Below, piece by piece: positions 44,838 through 46,650 of a stretch of DNA of 46,650 nt. The notes under the pieces are model-generated. The model was not told the DNA's origin. It saw only the letters and a program-made list of their open reading frames with translations, and did no database searches. The translations under genes were made by a program, and so were the position numbers. Every line of letters starts with the position of its first letter. Within the stretch, counting starts at the first letter, position 1. Source of the stretch: Nitrospinaceae bacterium (GTDB lineage: Bacteria > Nitrospinota_A > UBA7883 > JAJDBK01); assembly GCA_029261405.1 (NCBI GenBank), contig JAJDBK010000026.1, forward strand, positions 1 through 46,650. The letters run 5' to 3'.

Positions 44838-45260
44838 TTAATTGACCAAAATTCCCATCGATCGCGCTGTCCCGGCAACCGTCTTCATAGCGGCCTCTTC
44901 ATCGGCCGCCGAAAGATCGGCATTCTTGAGGCGGGCGATCTCCCGCACCTGGTCCCAGGTTACTTTACCCACTTTATTTCTGTTGGGTTCCGGAGAACCC
45001 TTGGCCACCCCGGCCGCTTTCTTCAAAAGAGCTGAAGCGGGAGGTGATTTTAAAACAAACGTAAAACTTCTATCGGAATAGACAGTGATAATGACAGGAA
45101 TTATCATTCCCTCCTGTCCCTGGGTTCGGGCGTTGAAGACCTTGCAAAACTCCATTATGTTCACGCCGTGTTGGCCCAGAGCCGGTCCGACCGGCGGGGA
45201 AGGGTTCGCCTGCCCGGCGGATACCTGTAACTTTATCTTGGCTGTTATTTCCTTTGCCAT
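44838..45260 (-). CDS. rplK: 50S ribosomal protein L11
   Basis: A 140-residue protein of the GTPase-associated centre. Motifs are the N-terminal domain [31 protein letters not shown] with the proline pair bound by thiostrepton, [18 protein letters not shown], and the rRNA-binding C-terminal domain ending in [12 protein letters not shown]. It is three bases after nusG and 25 before rplA. Confidence 0.99.
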   Translation of the reverse strand: MAKEITAKIKLQVSAGQANPSPPVGPALGQHGVNIMEFCKVFNARTQGQEGMIIPVIITVYSDRSFTFVLKSPPASALLKKAAGVAKGSPEPNRNKVGKVTWDQVREIARLKNADLSAADEEAAMKTVAGTARSMGILVN

Positions 45261-45263
45261 TCT

Positions 45264-45956
45264 CTATACTTTCTCTATCTGTGTAAATTCGAGTTCTACA
45301 GGTGTCGCCCTGCCGAAAATCGAGACCATGACCTTGACCTTGCCCCGTTCGTTGTTGACCTCGTCGAGCACCCCGGAGAAGTTTGCGAAAGGACCATCAA
45401 TAACCCTGACCGACTCGCCAACTTCGTATTCGTATTTCGGTCTCGGTTTCTCCGCCGCACCGCTCAACTGCTCCTTCAACCTCGACACCTCTTCCAACGA
45501 GAGAGGTATCGGTTCCTTGTCCCCAAGAAAGCCTGTTACTCTCGGTGTTTCTTTTACGACGTACCAGCTATCTTCGTTCATGTGCATTTCCATGACGATG
45601 TAACCGGGGAAAAACTTCCTTCGCGATATTCTCTTTTTACCGCCGCGAACCTCTACCACATCCTCTTCAGGAACAAGGATATCTCCAACTGCGTCTGATA
45701 TTCTGTATTGCCTGAGTCTCTCCCGTAATGCAAGCGAGACCTTCTTCTCGTAACCGGAATATGTATGCAACACATACCATTTCATACCGGTCTTATCTAT
45801 GGTCGGCTCTAAATCCGTATCGTCGTCCGTTTCGACTTTCGCTTCTTCGGCGGCGCCGTCCGTAGCTTCGAGAGCCACCTCTTCTGCTGGCGAGGTTTCT
45901 TCGCTCATCTCTTCTGCGGCCTTTTCGCTTTCGGAGTCAATTGCTTCGTCTCCCAT
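45264..45956 (-). CDS. nusG: Transcription factor NusG with acidic N-terminal extension
   Basis: A 230-residue protein. Residues 58-230 are a normal Nus[16 protein letters not shown], then [13 protein letters not shown] of the NGN domain, and the KOW domain with [21 protein letters not shown]. Residues 1-57 are an extension with about 25 Asp/Glu, few basic residues and Ala/Thr-rich composition. The start at 45956 overlaps the secE stop (TGATG), and the internal ATG at 45785 has no ribosome site, so the extension is probably real. NusG couples RNA polymerase to the ribosome and Rho. Confidence 0.96.
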   Translation of the reverse strand: MGDEAIDSESEKAAEEMSEETSPAEEVALEATDGAAEEAKVETDDDTDLEPTIDKTGMKWYVLHTYSGYEKKVSLALRERLRQYRISDAVGDILVPEEDVVEVRGGKKRISRRKFFPGYIVMEMHMNEDSWYVVKETPRVTGFLGDKEPIPLSLEEVSRLKEQLSGAAEKPRPKYEYEVGESVRVIDGPFANFSGVLDEVNNERGKVKVMVSIFGRATPVELEFTQIEKV

Positions 45957-46147
45957 CAGCTCATCGCCATCCCGACGAAAAAGGAGAGAATGACATCAAG
46001 CAGGCCGAGGTAGAACCCGATAATAATAACCACTATAATAACCACCCAGGTGGTGGTGACAGTGTCCTGTTTAGTCGGAAAAGTCACCTTGCGTGTCTCT
46101 GTTCTGACCTCTTTAAGGTACTGCTTTACCTGCGCCGCGTTTATCAT
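45956..46147 (-). CDS. secE: Preprotein translocase subunit SecE
   Basis: A 63-residue single-span form of SecE. The cytoplasmic amphipathic helix and motif [20 protein letters not shown] are followed by one membrane helix ([25 protein letters not shown]). It clamps SecY in the Sec channel. Its stop overlaps the nusG ATG. A purine-rich GAGAAGAG sits before the ATG. Confidence 0.98.
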   Translation of the reverse strand: MINAAQVKQYLKEVRTETRKVTFPTKQDTVTTTWVVIIVVIIIGFYLGLLDVILSFFVGMAMS

Positions 46148-46177
46148 CTCTTCTCACGTATAAGTTTACATATCATA

Positions 46178-46254
46178 TGGCAGGCCAGGAGGGATTCGAA
46201 CCCACAACACCCGCGTTTGGAGCGCGGTGCTCTAGCCATTAGAGCTACTGGCCT
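46178..46254 (-). tRNA. tRNA-Trp (CCA anticodon)
   Basis: On the minus strand the acceptor arms AGGCCAG and CTGGCCT pair over 7 bp with a G discriminator and an encoded CCA (46178-46180). The anticodon arm is CGCG-CTCCAAA-CGCG with anticodon CCA. The T loop is TTCGAAT in the GGG/CCC stem, and the D arm is GCTC/GAGC. The tRNA lies in the canonical tuf-rpmG-tRNA-Trp-secE-nusG order and is presumably processed from that transcript. Confidence 0.97.
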
Positions 46255-46356
46255 GTATTCGACACTATTATCAATCAACAAAACCCGCGCTTCTCAAACA
46301 ATCATCCCCGGCTATGCCGACAGTGATCGTTTAGCTATGGGGATTTTCCCGATCAG

Positions 46357-46506
46357 CTACTTGGTTTCCTTATGTTCCGTATGGCTCCTGCAAAAACGGC
46401 AGTACTTTTTGAACAGCAGACGCCCGGGCGTATTTTTTTTGTTCTTCGTTGTACTGTAGTTTTTACGTTTACAGGTAGCGCACTGCAGATGAACTATGTC
46501 GCGCAT
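46357..46506 (-). CDS. rpmG: 50S ribosomal protein L33 (zinc-ribbon form)
   Basis: A 49-residue protein below usual ORF size limits. It starts [19 protein letters not shown] and continues with [19 protein letters not shown]. Two CxxC pairs (CATC and CRFC) form the zinc site of the C-plus L33 form. Its ATG is 3 bases after the tuf stop, and the GGAG of the tuf tail can serve as ribosome site. Position between tuf and tRNA-Trp is standard. Confidence 0.96.
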   Translation of the reverse strand: MRDIVHLQCATCKRKNYSTTKNKKNTPGRLLFKKYCRFCRSHTEHKETK

Positions 46507-46509
46507 CAG

Positions 46510-46650
46510 CTACTCCACTATTTCGGTTATAACGCCGGCGCCAACCGTACGTCCCCCCTCACGGATGGCGAACCGAAGTTCTTTTTCCATCGCTATGGGG
46601 GTGATTAACTCCGCCGTTATGCTGATGTTATCTCCGGGCATAACCATCTC
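46510..46650 (-). CDS. tuf: Elongation factor Tu, C-terminal end (partial)
   Basis: The last 46 codons plus stop; the gene runs off the right edge of the window. The visible end [22 protein letters not shown], then [20 protein letters not shown], is the domain III end of EF-Tu. It is the first visible gene of the tuf-rpmG-tRNA-Trp-secE-nusG cluster. Confidence 0.97.
   Translation of the reverse strand, partial: EMVMPGDNISITAELITPIAMEKELRFAIREGGRTVGAGVITEIVE

Overview
The window is 46.65 kb of chromosome from a Gram-negative bacterium. The evidence is a TolC-type outer-membrane factor, type I secretion genes, the MEP isoprenoid enzyme Dxr, and standard ribosomal and RNA polymerase operons. 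The order tuf-rpmG-tRNA-Trp-secE-nusG-rplKAJL-rpoBC and the order rpsB-tsf-pyrH-frr-uppS-cdsA-dxr are common in Proteobacteria, the former Deltaproteobacteria and relatives such as Nitrospinota. A four-PAS hybrid kinase operon and TPR-sulfotransferases also fit such environmental lineages. I cannot fix the phylum from the sequence alone.

Layout. (1) 1-1030: right part of a decayed IS256-family element. (2) 1-18 kb: an accessory locus that looks like a surface-protein export and modification island. It holds an Asn-rich heptad-repeat protein, an M50-like membrane protein lacking one metal-binding His, a TolC homologue, a TPR-sulfotransferase, a glycosyltransferase-methyltransferase fusion, two ABC exporter subunits flanking an HlyD adaptor, a three-domain hemerythrin-like protein, and a collagen-like protein with 55 uninterrupted Gly-X-Y triplets, almost all Gly-Thr-Thr. 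(3) 18.2-24.8 kb: a DUF2156 acyl/aminoacyl-transferase-like gene, then a tightly overlapping four-gene signalling operon on the opposite strand: hybrid kinase, REC-PP2C phosphatase, REC-HD-GYP phosphodiesterase, small membrane protein. (4) 24.9-30.8 kb: translation and lipid/isoprenoid housekeeping operon. (5) 31-34.5 kb: a GT4 glycosyltransferase, a small exported protein and a ClC chloride channel with CBS domains. (6) 34.6-46.65 kb: rpoC, rpoB, ribosomal protein genes, nusG, secE, tRNA-Trp, rpmG (too short for usual ORF cut-offs) and the 3' end of tuf.

The most unusual system is in region 2. The two ABC proteins are intact full-length frames, yet between them they have lost both catalytic glutamates, both switch histidines and both signature motifs, and one has also lost the Walker A lysine. 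They share an operon with a hemerythrin-like triple-domain protein and the HlyD adaptor, and lie next to a Thr-rich collagen-like protein that lacks a Sec signal. Nearby genes encode a glycosyltransferase-methyltransferase and a sulfotransferase. My reading, which is inference, is a non-canonical type I export machine for a post-translationally decorated collagen-like or beta-solenoid surface fibre. The remaining regions are largely ordinary. Exceptions are a four-cysteine insertion in RpoB, a long acidic N-terminal extension on NusG, and an operator-like palindrome inside the sulfotransferase promoter.
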